From: Paenibacillus polymyxa
Lineage (GTDB): Bacteria > Bacillota > Bacilli > Paenibacillales > Paenibacillaceae
DNA length: 64,000 bases
Direction of reading: 5' to 3'
NCBI RefSeq assembly: GCF_001719045.1
Contig: NZ_CP015423.1
Span: 3,104,501-3,168,500, forward strand
Shown here piece after piece: positions 17,101 through 25,144 of this stretch. Each line of letters starts with the position of its first letter. Within the stretch, counting starts at the first letter, position 1. The position numbers were made by a program, and so were the translations under genes. The notes under the pieces are model-generated. The model was given only the letters and a program-made list of their open reading frames with translations. It was not told where the DNA came from and made no database searches.

Positions 17101-17190
17101 ATATTTGTGATCGGAATAGGCGGGCAGCCGATGTACAGCAAATTTGGTTACGTCGGTCAGCCAGTCCAGACTAGGGGGATGGATGGTCAA
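14146..17190 (-). CDS. lacZ: Beta-galactosidase LacZ, GH2
   Basis: Cytoplasmic enzyme of about 1014 residues, the full length of LacZ-type GH2 enzymes. It hydrolyses lactose and other beta-galactosides. The domain order is GH2 sugar-binding, immunoglobulin-like, TIM barrel (from FKGVNRHEFN), then the beta-galactosidase small-chain domain. With the start used here the acid/base Glu is E461 in IWSCGNES, and the nucleophile is E528 in ISCEYMHAMGNS. TTG at 17190 is preferred because AGGAG lies eight bases before it; the GTG at 17199 overlaps the ribosome binding site. It is last in an operon after a binding protein and two permeases, so it should act on the imported galactoside. Confidence 0.92.
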   Translation of the reverse strand: MTIHPPSLDWLTDVTKFAVHRLPAYSDHKYYATLQEAEQQADMAWRHSLNGSWKFNYATNPASRPVKFYTPGFEYGGWSDIQVPGHIQTQGFGQMQYVNTMYPWDGHSDVRPPHIPEDHNPVGSYIKSFVLPENMASDAQPVFISFQGVESAFYVWLNGQFVGYSEDSFTPSDFELTPFLQAGENKLAVEVYQRSTGAWLEDQDFWRFSGIFRDVYLYTIPTVHVRDLHAKADLDASYTQGLLKLKLTLEKPATAYATVDVKDAAGHVVASLKADFTDGTASLSATLEQVQRWSAEKPYLYTLFIQIYDASGSLVEVIPQKIGFRKFELINKVMHLNGKRIVFKGVNRHEFNARTGRAISREDMLWDIRTLKQNNMNAVRTSHYPNQTLWYELCDEYGVYVIDEMNLETHGSWQKLGAVEPSWNIPANLSEWQDIVMDRAISMLERDKNHASILIWSCGNESYAGEVLRNVANYFRSTDPSRLVHYEGVFHNRTYDDTSDMESRMYAKPADIEQYLNDNPQKPYISCEYMHAMGNSVGGMHKYTELENKYELYQGGFIWDYIDQAVMKKDRYGCEYLAIGGDFDDRATDYGFCTDGIVYADRKVSPKMQEVKFLYQNLKLTPDRSGVTLRNENLFEGTGDYELVYSLLHEGQEIARNAIHVDVAAQTEAYIPLTFPNTDGKPGEYVIHTALVLKEATLWAEAGHEVAFGQHIFIVENPNPLKIPTGGALRVVHGDVNIGVHGADFSMMFSKGAGSLTSLRYAGREMIAMPPAPLFWRATTDNDRGTALGFEAGGWFAASLTRKCVGIEVTEEQRDRVTVTFRYTLSIQADAQVTVVYTVFADGSLNVKSTYEGVSGLPNLPIFALSFKVPADYRHLDWYAMGPEENYIDRAFGARLGVFHNEAADNVSGYVVPQESGNRTGVRRVDITDDSQRGIRITAPATAPVECNISPYTAFELESAYHLYELPNVYYTVVTVAGKQMGVGGDDSWGAPVHEEYQIAADQKLEFEFTIQRV

Positions 17191-17242
17191 GGCGAACACT
17201 CCTTATTTTTAAAATGAAATGAAGAACGTACACAGAAATCTG

Positions 17243-18067
17243 TTATTTTACCGAACCCACCATGCCCGCTACAAAGTGTTTCTGCATCAGGAAGAATACC
17301 AGTGCAGTCGGCAGTGTGGACAGGACAATGGCGATCATGATGACACCGTAATCCGGTGCATAGCTGGAGCCGAGGTTCGAGATCAACAGCGGAATCGTTT
17401 GATTCTCCGGCGTTTGCAGCACAATCAGAGGCCAGAGGTAGTTGTTCCAGCTGGACATGAATGTGATGATCGCGGCAGCGGCATAGGTTGTTTTCATCGT
17501 AGGCATATACACCCGGAAGAACAGACCCAGCTCGGATAATCCATCCATACGACCTGCTTCCAGTAGATCCTTTGGAAACATCTTGGTGCTTTGACGGAAA
17601 AAGAAGATCAGGAACGCCGTAGTTACGGTCGGAATGACGACAGAAGAGAGTGTATCAATACCGATCCACGGTATGACATTAGAAATGCTGCCGAACATCC
17701 GGTAGAGCGGGATCATGATCGCCGCAAACGGAATCATCATAGACATCAGCAGGATATTGAAGACAACGTCTTTCGCTTTACTTCTGTAAATTTCAAAGCC
17801 ATAACCGGCCAGTGATGCGATTAGCATAGCCAGCAGCGTAGTTGAGATAGAGACTTTTGCAGAGTTACTTAGTGCGGTAACGATGTCTACTTTTTCAAGC
17901 AAATTGTGCATGTTATCCATCAGATGGGAGCCAGGCAGAAGCTTGCCTTTGGTCACATCGACCGACAGGTTCGTGGAGCTGGATATCATCCAGAGGAACG
18001 GGAAAATCGAAACGAACGACACAATGATCAGAAAGGCGTACGTAAATGCTCTTTTTGTTTTCATCAT
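17243..18067 (-). CDS. Sugar ABC transporter permease, MalG/CUT1 type
   Basis: Membrane protein of 274 residues with six hydrophobic segments. The EAA loop that docks with the ATPase is recognisable as LLEAGRMDGLSELGLFFRVY, followed by MPTMKTTYAAAAI. It is the second permease of the lactose/galactoside importer and overlaps the first by four bases (translational coupling). No ATPase gene is present, as is usual for CUT1 systems that share an MsmX-type ATPase encoded elsewhere. Confidence 0.88.
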   Translation of the reverse strand: MMKTKRAFTYAFLIIVSFVSIFPFLWMISSSTNLSVDVTKGKLLPGSHLMDNMHNLLEKVDIVTALSNSAKVSISTTLLAMLIASLAGYGFEIYRSKAKDVVFNILLMSMMIPFAAIMIPLYRMFGSISNVIPWIGIDTLSSVVIPTVTTAFLIFFFRQSTKMFPKDLLEAGRMDGLSELGLFFRVYMPTMKTTYAAAAIITFMSSWNNYLWPLIVLQTPENQTIPLLISNLGSSYAPDYGVIMIAIVLSTLPTALVFFLMQKHFVAGMVGSVK

Positions 18068-18960
18068 TTTTTCTCACCTGCCACTTTGAACTGGATAATC
18101 GACAAGATAATGATCATAATGACGATGGAATAAGATACGGTCGCCGCATAACCAAAGTCGGATGAATACTTGAAGGACAGATTGTAAATATATTGCGAAA
18201 TTGAAGATGTCGCGTTCCCTGGCCCACCTTTGGTAATATTCATAATTTCATCGAAGAGTTGGAGTGTACCAATCGTTGATGTAATCGAAGTGAACAGGAT
18301 AATCGGCTTAAGCAGTGGAACCGTAATGCTGAAAAACTGTCGGATCGGGGAAGCTCCGTCAATACGGGCCGCTTCGTAGATAGAATTGTCAATGTTCTGA
18401 AGACCGGACAGGTAAAAGATCATATTATAACCAGTCCAGCGCCATGTGATCGCGATAATAATCGTAACCTTGGCCCAGAAAGGATCTGTAATCCATTGGA
18501 TGGGCGTGCCAATCACGTGCAGATTCAGCAATAAGGAGTTTACCAGACCGTCGGACGAGAACAGGTACTTGAAGACAACCGAGTATGCTACAAGGGATGT
18601 GATACACGGCAAGAAGATAGCTGTGCGGAAAAAGCCCTTGAATTTCAGGTTTTTATCGTTCAACAATACCGAAATGAACAGAGCCAGAATGACCATCAAA
18701 GGTACCTGGAAAATTAAATAGATAAACGTATTCTTCACGGCGGTTATAAACATTTTATCGGTGAACAATCGCTTGTAGTTATCAATGCCGTTAAAGCTCA
18801 GATTAGACCCTGTACCTGTCTTAAAGGACAAGATAAGCGCCTGAATCATCGGATAGAAATAAAAAGCGGCAATCATGATCACTGCGATGGATATGAACAA
18901 CCATCCTGTCATACCTGCTTTGAGACGTGTTGTAGTTATTTTGGGCGCGGCTGTCTTCAT
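18064..18960 (-). CDS. Sugar ABC transporter permease, MalF/CUT1 type
   Basis: Membrane protein of 298 residues with six hydrophobic segments. The EAA loop is visible as IYEAARIDGASPIRQFFSIT, then VPLLKPII. It pairs with the MalG-type permease encoded immediately downstream. About 100 bp separate it from the upstream binding-protein gene, and a hairpin lies in that gap, so its transcript level is probably lower than that of the binding protein. Confidence 0.88.
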   Translation of the reverse strand: MKTAAPKITTTRLKAGMTGWLFISIAVIMIAAFYFYPMIQALILSFKTGTGSNLSFNGIDNYKRLFTDKMFITAVKNTFIYLIFQVPLMVILALFISVLLNDKNLKFKGFFRTAIFLPCITSLVAYSVVFKYLFSSDGLVNSLLLNLHVIGTPIQWITDPFWAKVTIIIAITWRWTGYNMIFYLSGLQNIDNSIYEAARIDGASPIRQFFSITVPLLKPIILFTSITSTIGTLQLFDEIMNITKGGPGNATSSISQYIYNLSFKYSSDFGYAATVSYSIVIMIIILSIIQFKVAGEKK

Positions 18961-18986
18961 ACCATGTCAACTCCCTGTGCAGCAAT

Positions 18987-19016
18987 AAAACCTTGAACTC
19001 GCAAGCCCAAGGTTTT
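18987..19016 (-). terminator. Intra-operon hairpin after the binding-protein gene
   Basis: AAAACCTTG and CAAGGTTTT are perfect complements of nine pairs around a 12-base loop, between the binding-protein and permease genes. The downstream side on the minus strand is only weakly T-rich, so it is more likely a partial terminator or an RNA-stabilising 3' hairpin. Such hairpins keep binding protein in excess over permease. Confidence 0.5.
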
Positions 19017-19061
19017 AAGTGCTTATCGTTTTATTGTTTAGCCTTGGCTAGATGGACTGTC

Positions 19062-20351
19062 TTATTTAAGCTGTGCTTCCGCCTGTCCTTGAGCATCTTT
19101 CAGAACTGCGTCTACATCTTTTCCGTTCAGATAGTTTTGAATTTCAACGGTCATGATATCCTCAATGGCATACGTGTGCAGGCCATAATTGACTTTTGGA
19201 ACTTGTTTAGTCCATTCTGCAAATTTCTTGTATACTTTGTCCCCACCGAAGTACGGATCTTCTACGTCATAAGCTTTACCACTGGAAGCTGCGTTCAATG
19301 AACCAACAATTCCAATTTTGCTCAGCATATCTTGATACAGCTCTGGATCTGTTCCGAATGTCTCTTTCAGGAAATCAGCAGCGGTATCTTGACCGTCCGA
19401 GTTAAGAACATACCAGGAGCTGCCGCCAAGGCTGGAAGCATTCACGGATTCAGGTATATTTTTCAGCTTAGGGAAAGGAACAACGGCCCATTTACCTGAT
19501 TGCGAAGCTTCTGCTTTGATCGAAGGTGTAATCCAGTTACCTGTAGGTACGGAAGCAACTGCACCGCTGTTGAATGCGGCCAGGAACTGACTCCAGTCGG
19601 CATTCATTTTAACAATATTAGCGTCGAACAAGGATTTGTACGTCAAGAGCGCTTCTTTCAGAGCTGGATTACCAGCCAGGTTTGGTGTTTTACCGTCTTC
19701 TTTCAGGTACCATGAACCTGCGGCTTGGATCATACCACGGATCAGACCGAGGTCATTCGGATCTTGAGTCAGCATTTCTTTGCCTGTTTTTTGTTTTACG
19801 GCTTTACCAATTTCAATAAATTTATCCCAATCAATATTGGTCAGGTCTGCTACTTTGTAGCCGGCTTGTTCCAAATAATCCGTTCTTACATACAGTCCCA
19901 TAACACCGGAGTCGAATGGAACACCGTATTGCTTGCCGTTGTAGCTAGTCGGTCCGATTTTATAATCAGCGAAGTCGGATGCTTTGATCGTGCTGCTCAT
20001 ATCATGGAAAGAATCGGGATAGGCTTGCAGGAAGTTCTGTGCCCGATAATCCTCAATCAGAACCACGTTCGGCAGTCCTTTGGTAGAACCAGAGTTAAGA
20101 CCGGCATTCATTTTTTGTACGATATCGTTTTGAGCATATTCAACAATGTTTACGGTTACATCTGGATGTTTGGCAACGTAGCGATCTTTTGCCAGCTTCA
20201 GAGCTGCGATATTAAAGTTCGGGTCCCAAGCCCAGACGGTGATTTCTTTTTTACCTGAATCTGTGGTAGTAGCTACTTTCTCGGAATTGCTGGAGCACGC
20301 GGATAGCAAGATCAAGCTTGCAATCAGCAGAAGGAAAGTCATTTTTTTCAT
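19062..20351 (-). CDS. Sugar ABC transporter solute-binding lipoprotein
   Basis: Secreted lipoprotein of about 429 residues of the CUT1 binding-protein family (SBP_bac_1). The N-terminal signal MKKMTFLLLIASLILLSAC ends in the lipobox LSAC, so the mature protein is tethered to the outer face of the membrane. Family features include EITVWAWDPNFN near residue 35 and FNSGAVASVPTGNWI in the ligand-binding part. ATG at 20351 is preferred to the TTG nine bases upstream, because AGGGG is then correctly spaced. It is the first gene of the operon SBP-permease-permease-lacZ, so the ligand is probably lactose, galactobiose or a galacto-oligosaccharide. Confidence 0.88.
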   Translation of the reverse strand: MKKMTFLLLIASLILLSACSSNSEKVATTTDSGKKEITVWAWDPNFNIAALKLAKDRYVAKHPDVTVNIVEYAQNDIVQKMNAGLNSGSTKGLPNVVLIEDYRAQNFLQAYPDSFHDMSSTIKASDFADYKIGPTSYNGKQYGVPFDSGVMGLYVRTDYLEQAGYKVADLTNIDWDKFIEIGKAVKQKTGKEMLTQDPNDLGLIRGMIQAAGSWYLKEDGKTPNLAGNPALKEALLTYKSLFDANIVKMNADWSQFLAAFNSGAVASVPTGNWITPSIKAEASQSGKWAVVPFPKLKNIPESVNASSLGGSSWYVLNSDGQDTAADFLKETFGTDPELYQDMLSKIGIVGSLNAASSGKAYDVEDPYFGGDKVYKKFAEWTKQVPKVNYGLHTYAIEDIMTVEIQNYLNGKDVDAVLKDAQGQAEAQLK

Positions 20352-20408
20352 TTTGTTCAACCCCTACTCTTTTTTTATATGTTGCTTGCTAGTTCTAAAT
20401 CTCTTAAA

Positions 20409-20527
20409 TGAAAGCGGTTACCTTGTTTATAAATCTAGTGTACCATCCATACTTTGTCGGCGTTAGGAATATCTTTATACGGATTGGTGTTATTATTATG
20501 ATTTATCAAAAAAGGCACCGCTTACAT
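20409..20527 (-). promoter_or_regulatory. cre-like sites upstream of the galactoside operon
   Basis: Two CcpA-box-like sequences lie before the binding-protein gene. Read on the minus strand, 20513-20527 is ATGTAAGCGGTGCCT, which fits WTGNAANCGNWNNCW at every position. On the plus strand, ATGAAAGCGGTTACC starting at 20408 fits all but one position. They suggest carbon catabolite control. Confidence 0.4.
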
Positions 20528-20560
20528 TTGTATTTTGTTTTGGTTTAGGTACTTTTTTTA

Positions 20561-20751
20561 GGTTGAACTAAAGTTGTTCACGAAGCGCCACTGCGCGGCC
20601 GGATGGTGCTTCCCATCGCTGTTGTATCCAGATTTCTTTTCTTTATTCAAATTATATAAGGTTGAAATCTGGATACAAAGGCGACCGCTACGCTTGTACA
20701 GCACCATTCCGCCCACTCCGTTCTTGTTCCACCTTCTTTGTTTAGTTCAGC
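20561..20751 (-). repeat. Dispersed hairpin repeat, copy 2
   Basis: Reverse-oriented relative of the element at 6636-6802. The conserved arms are 20691-20713 (23 nt identical to copy 1) and 20584-20619 (32 of 36 positions). The core differs from copy 1 but is again a long hairpin: TTGTATCCAGATTTC (20622-20636) pairs perfectly with 20664-20678. The two conserved arms also pair with each other (GGATGGTGCT at 20601 with AGCACCATTCC at 20700). An outermost repeat, GGTTGAACTAAA (20561-20572) with TTTAGTTCAGCC (20740-20751), pairs at 11 of 12 positions, so the whole element could fold into one nested hairpin. It lies between the galactoside operon promoter and the end of the sensor kinase gene. Confidence 0.75.
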
Positions 20752-20760
20752 CTATATTTT

Positions 20761-22575
20761 TTATGGGATAGGAGGGGCGGGTTTTACGATCAATGGCAGG
20801 GTCATTCTGACTTTGGTGCCCTCGCCTTTTTTACTGGAGATGGTCACGCCGTATTCTTCTCCATATAAAAGGGTAATGCGGTTGTGCACATTCTGGATGC
20901 CGATGCCTGTGAACAGTTGGCGCTTGCTCTTGGGATTCGGCAGTCCGTCCTGCGCCGTATGCCCGTCCAATTCCATACCGTCTCCATCATCGACCACCTC
21001 ACAGATCAATGTATCCTCCGTTTTGGACACCAATATATAGATGTGGCCTACATTTTTTTCATTAAACGCATGGAAAAAAGAGTTTTCGATAAAAGGCTGA
21101 ATGATGAGCTTGGGCACATGGTACTCCAGACAATCGGGTGATACAAAATAATTCACTTGTACCCGCTGCCCGTAGCGTACATGGTTAATGAACACATAAT
21201 TTTGCATGTTGGCCATTTCCTGCTCGATGGTGATCGTTTCACTCACATTGCTGATTGTATTTTGCAGTAAGGAAATGAGTGCATTGATCGTCTCGGCGGC
21301 TGTTTCCTTGTTTCCTTTGAGCACCAGCATTTTGATCGAAGCCAGAGTATTGTACAGAAAATGCGGATTGATCTGCCGTTGTAGTGCTGCAAGCTCTGCG
21401 TTCCGTTGACCCTTTTGTGTCTCTAAAAGCTTACGGATATAGTCATTTAGTTCATCCAGCATATAGTTGTAAGCATGACTTAATTGTCTAACCTCATAGC
21501 TGCCCGTTACCGGGATATAATTATCAAAATTCTTCTCGCGTATGGTCGACATTTGCTTCACCAGTCGAGTCAGCGAACGAATCAGTCGACGGGATATCAG
21601 AAAAACGATCACCAAAGCAATCAGTACGATGGCAATGCAGATCCATACAACGGATTTAACGTCTATAATTTGCCCAATGGCGGCTTGTCTGTCAATCATG
21701 TTCACCAGATAAAAATCAAATGAAGGGATATAGTTGGAAAGGAGGATACTCTCCTTATTCATCACATCCGCATTAATGTAGTTAAGTCCCTGTTCGTTGA
21801 TTTTTGTGGCATAGCCTAGCAGCTCACTGGAGCGTTGTCCGATCAGATCCTGGCGGTTGCTCGATACAATCAGTCCCGACTTGTCCAAAATAAGCACATC
21901 ATTGCCGTTGCTCGTGAAATTGTTATAGAAACGGCGAAATTCAGGCTCTCGGATAGCGATGTAGATCATGCCGTACAGGGTGCCGCTGGTCCGCTCCATA
22001 AATGGTTTGGAGGCGATGATATAGGGTGTTGGCTTTTGCGGGGTACTATTCATTTGTTGCTGCAACAATTCAGTATCCAATTGATACATAAGCTGTGCCG
22101 GTCGTGCTACACTTCGGGCTGTAATAGCACTGCTCTTAAGCTCTTCCGCAGTTACAGGCCAATAGGACGAGTCGGAGTAAAAGCTCCGGCCGTTCAGACC
22201 TGTTACAGCGACACCGACATCATAGGCATCGACGTTCGATTTAATTTGCTTCATTTGCTGTGCCATTCCGAAGTAAATCCTCGCCGAGTTAATCGAGTCG
22301 GATTGACCGCCAGTCAGATAGTTCTTGACCGTTCCATTTTCCGAAGCATGGGTTACGGCATTCACGATAGAATCATTGAAGGATTCAAAGCTGGATTGAA
22401 TCTGGCTGAGTACCTTGGCATTTGTAATACTGAATGTCTCAGCAAAAAGTCGTTCAGACATCCGAATCGTCACCAAAGAGGTCAGCAAGGACACCGCAGT
22501 GATGCTGACCACCATAACAATAAAGATTTTGAAGAACAGACCTTGATATTTGATCTTATGGATATATCTTTTCAT
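20761..22575 (-). CDS. YesM-like sensor histidine kinase
   Basis: Membrane-bound kinase of about 604 residues. There is a membrane segment at the N-terminus (about 14-36), then a long extracytoplasmic sensor domain. A second segment (VVWICIAIVLIALVIVFLIS, near 310) leads to a HAMP domain. The His_kinase region has the phospho-accepting His in INPHFLYNTLASI, typical of the LytS/YesM class, followed by a HATPase domain (FIENSFFHAF, DDGDGM, GIGIQNVHNR). The response regulator gene is directly upstream (38 bp). With the adjacent sugar ABC operon, it probably senses an extracellular oligosaccharide, as YesMN-type pairs do. Confidence 0.88.
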   Translation of the reverse strand: MKRYIHKIKYQGLFFKIFIVMVVSITAVSLLTSLVTIRMSERLFAETFSITNAKVLSQIQSSFESFNDSIVNAVTHASENGTVKNYLTGGQSDSINSARIYFGMAQQMKQIKSNVDAYDVGVAVTGLNGRSFYSDSSYWPVTAEELKSSAITARSVARPAQLMYQLDTELLQQQMNSTPQKPTPYIIASKPFMERTSGTLYGMIYIAIREPEFRRFYNNFTSNGNDVLILDKSGLIVSSNRQDLIGQRSSELLGYATKINEQGLNYINADVMNKESILLSNYIPSFDFYLVNMIDRQAAIGQIIDVKSVVWICIAIVLIALVIVFLISRRLIRSLTRLVKQMSTIREKNFDNYIPVTGSYEVRQLSHAYNYMLDELNDYIRKLLETQKGQRNAELAALQRQINPHFLYNTLASIKMLVLKGNKETAAETINALISLLQNTISNVSETITIEQEMANMQNYVFINHVRYGQRVQVNYFVSPDCLEYHVPKLIIQPFIENSFFHAFNEKNVGHIYILVSKTEDTLICEVVDDGDGMELDGHTAQDGLPNPKSKRQLFTGIGIQNVHNRITLLYGEEYGVTISSKKGEGTKVRMTLPLIVKPAPPIP

Positions 22576-22613
22576 ATTCAATCTCTTTTCTACTGGCAGA
22601 TGTGGCTTACTCT

Positions 22614-24173
22614 CTAATAGAGATGCTCCCGGCGGTACTGACTGGGCGAGTAACCCTTCACTTTTTTGAACACTTTGGTAAAATAGCTGGGGTCCGAATA
22701 GCCTACCGTGCTGCTAATATCCGAAATGGACATCGTCCCCGACCGTAGTAACTCCGCGGCTTTTTCAACCCGAATTTTGTTGAGATACTCGCTAAAGCCT
22801 TCTGTATGGTGTGCCGTAAAATAACTGGACAAGTAGGAAGGGTTAAAGTGAAAATATTGCCCAAGTGTCGTCAAATTGAGTGTTTCAGCATGATGCTCCT
22901 CAATATACTCCAGCAGTTTTTTCATGCTTGCGCTACTTCCTTGCTGTGTTTTAGCCATGATCTGCCTGTTCGCTTCCTCCAAAAAAGTCTCCAGAAGGCG
23001 CACGGCTTCATGTACATGAGGGGCGTCATTAATTGTTTTGAAATAGGAATATTTCGCCGCATCCAGCTCCTTCATATCATACCCCTGATTCCCGAGCAAA
23101 ATCGTAATGTTGAACACGATATTTCCGAGAAGCGATTTGAATTCAAAAGCGGTAGAGGTATAGTTACCGGACATGGCGGCTACATAGGATCTCAAATCCT
23201 GAAAAGCTGTATCAAAATGCTCACGCTTCATCTCTTCTGTAAATTGTTTTAAGTTGAACGAGCTGTTCACCTGTACAGGCGGAGGGAGTTCGTCTTCTAT
23301 TAGCAGCGCTGTTCCTGGAAAATAAAAGCGGTAACTCAGCAGTTTTGGCAGTTCATTCTGATAGACGTCACTAATCTGATTGAAGTCATCAAATAAATGG
23401 CTAACTGCCCAGCCTGTCTGTGGATCGACCCGCTTTGTCTCCTGAGCAACTTCCCTAACCGCAGCCATCCAGGCGTCTACTTCCCGTGGATCAAGATTGG
23501 CTAAAAACATAGCCGCATAGACATCAGATGGCAGTTGTCGCAGTACGATGTACTCACAGGCAGAGGATACTCGATCCGTAAGCTTGGAAAATAGGTCCGA
23601 GGCAGAGATGGAGCGCCCTTTATCCTGCTGTTCCAGCTGTTCTATACCTATGAGTGCAAAACGAGCATAAGGAAATGCTTGCTTTAGCAGCTCGGCGTCA
23701 TAGTCCATGCTATACCCGGAGATCAGCTTTTCGATCACATGATCTATCGTAATTTGACTATTCCCGGCATCTGCTTGATATTGAATGGATGGAATTTTGC
23801 GAGCGGTTCTCTGGAGTACCTGGAGCAGCTCATCCGTGTCTAGCTTGGGCTTTAAAATATAGTCAGCAACCCCTTGCTGAAAGGTGGATCGCACGTAATT
23901 AAACTCGCCGTAACTGCTAAGTACAATGACTTCGATATCTGGATAGTTCTGTCTGACTATGCGCGTCAGCTCCTCGCCATCCATGATCGGCATTACAATA
24001 TCTGTAATGACTATATGAGGGCGCAAGGTTTCAATTAGCTCCAATGCTTCTTTACCGTTAGAAGCTTCACCTACAATTCGAAATCCATGCTGTTCCCACG
24101 ACAAGTGGTGTTTAATCCCTTGCCGTACCAATATCTCATCATCCACAATCAAAATGTTGCATAGCTCATTCAT
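22614..24173 (-). CDS. YesN-like response regulator with AraC-type DNA-binding domain
   Basis: Regulator of about 519 residues. The receiver domain (1-120) has the phospho-accepting D58 in IVITDIVMPIMDG. A long middle region of unknown fold follows. The C-terminal 100 residues contain the two AraC helix-turn-helix motifs (TTLGQYFHFNPSYLSSYF and SISDISSTVGYSDPSYFTKV). The ATG at 24173 (MNELCNILIVDDE) is chosen because GGAGAG lies seven bases before it; the longer frame adds 24 residues without family similarity. It is paired with the sensor kinase gene downstream and is the likely activator of the lacZ operon. Confidence 0.88.
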   Translation of the reverse strand: MNELCNILIVDDEILVRQGIKHHLSWEQHGFRIVGEASNGKEALELIETLRPHIVITDIVMPIMDGEELTRIVRQNYPDIEVIVLSSYGEFNYVRSTFQQGVADYILKPKLDTDELLQVLQRTARKIPSIQYQADAGNSQITIDHVIEKLISGYSMDYDAELLKQAFPYARFALIGIEQLEQQDKGRSISASDLFSKLTDRVSSACEYIVLRQLPSDVYAAMFLANLDPREVDAWMAAVREVAQETKRVDPQTGWAVSHLFDDFNQISDVYQNELPKLLSYRFYFPGTALLIEDELPPPVQVNSSFNLKQFTEEMKREHFDTAFQDLRSYVAAMSGNYTSTAFEFKSLLGNIVFNITILLGNQGYDMKELDAAKYSYFKTINDAPHVHEAVRLLETFLEEANRQIMAKTQQGSSASMKKLLEYIEEHHAETLNLTTLGQYFHFNPSYLSSYFTAHHTEGFSEYLNKIRVEKAAELLRSGTMSISDISSTVGYSDPSYFTKVFKKVKGYSPSQYRREHLY

Positions 24174-24275
24174 GGCAGCACTCTCCGTAATTATACCTAT
24201 TCGAGGATTTTGCAAAAATCCTGATTCAAAAAAGACCTCCATCACGTGGACGTCATATCATCTGAGGCACATATT

Positions 24276-24290
24276 TGACAACGCTTCCAA
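24276..24290 (-). promoter_or_regulatory. cre-like site upstream of the response regulator gene
   Basis: Read on the minus strand the site is TTGGAAGCGTTGTCA, which fits the CcpA consensus WTGNAANCGNWNNCW at every position. It lies about 105 bp upstream of the response regulator start and would place the two-component system itself under catabolite repression. Confidence 0.45.
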
Positions 24291-24382
24291 CTTAACTTAA
24301 ATCTAAAGCATTTAATCTTTACATGCTAACATAAACCACACGGGGATTCCAAAAAAATTTAGTCCAAATGGCATATAAAACA

Positions 24383-24415
24383 ACAAAAAAGGCAGCCGAG
24401 AAAATCTCGACAGCC
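24383..24415 (-). terminator. Terminator of the uridine kinase gene
   Basis: On the minus strand GGCTGTCGAGA and TCTCGGCTGCC form an 11-bp stem with one mismatch and a three-base loop, followed by six T residues. Confidence 0.85.
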
Positions 24416-24433
24416 TAAACAACCGGGATTACC

Positions 24434-25069
24434 TTATACAGTACCCCATGTTCGATCTCCCGCCAAATATTTTTCAGTCAAAATAGACAGCAGTTGAATA
24501 CCAACCTCATTGTGTCCTCCCTCAGGAAGGATCAGGTCAGCGTATTTCTTGGAAGGCTCAATAAATGCCTCATGCATCGGCTTAACGGTAGTCAAATAGT
24601 GATCGTGGATCGAATGGATGGTGCGGCCGCGTTCCTCAATATCACGAAGAACCCGACGGAGAATGCGCACATCAGGGTCAGTATCCACAAATACTTTGAT
24701 GTCAAGCAGGCTGCGGAGTTTTTCGTCTGACAATACGTGCAGACCTTCCAACATAACGATATGATTTGGCAGAAGCTCTACCGTTTCGTCCGTGGAGCGT
24801 GCATGAACCGTAAAGTCATACACTGGCGCTTGTGTCGCTTGTCCTTTTTTCAGACATTGGAGATGCTCAATAAGCAATTCGTTGTCAAAGGCAAACGGAT
24901 GATCATAATTGACCAAAGCACGTTCATCATAACTCAGATGTGAATGGTCTTTATAATAGTTATCCTGAGATATGAAAGTCACTTTATTAGATCCCAGACG
25001 CTCAACGACGGCGCGTGCTACCGTCGATTTACCGGAACCTGTACCGCCGGCAATACCAATAATAAGCAT
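24434..25069 (-). CDS. udk: Uridine kinase
   Basis: Cytoplasmic enzyme of 211 residues that phosphorylates uridine and cytidine to UMP and CMP in pyrimidine salvage, using ATP or GTP. The P-loop GGTGSGKS is at residues 8-15. The substrate-site segment SQDNYYKD is at about 34-41, and NYDHPFAFD and YDFTVHARS are also characteristic of udk. Length is normal. It has its own terminator and appears to be transcribed alone. Confidence 0.92.
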   Translation of the reverse strand: MLIIGIAGGTGSGKSTVARAVVERLGSNKVTFISQDNYYKDHSHLSYDERALVNYDHPFAFDNELLIEHLQCLKKGQATQAPVYDFTVHARSTDETVELLPNHIVMLEGLHVLSDEKLRSLLDIKVFVDTDPDVRILRRVLRDIEERGRTIHSIHDHYLTTVKPMHEAFIEPSKKYADLILPEGGHNEVGIQLLSILTEKYLAGDRTWGTV

Positions 25070-25144
25070 GGCGTTTCACTTACCCTTCCCTAAATGTATC
25101 CCGATACAACTCAAGTATTGTAGCACAATGCACACTTTTTTTCA

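Noticed and set aside
16390..17217. Long open frame opposite lacZ
   Set aside because: No ribosome binding site, composition reflects the complementary strand of a well-supported GH2 gene.
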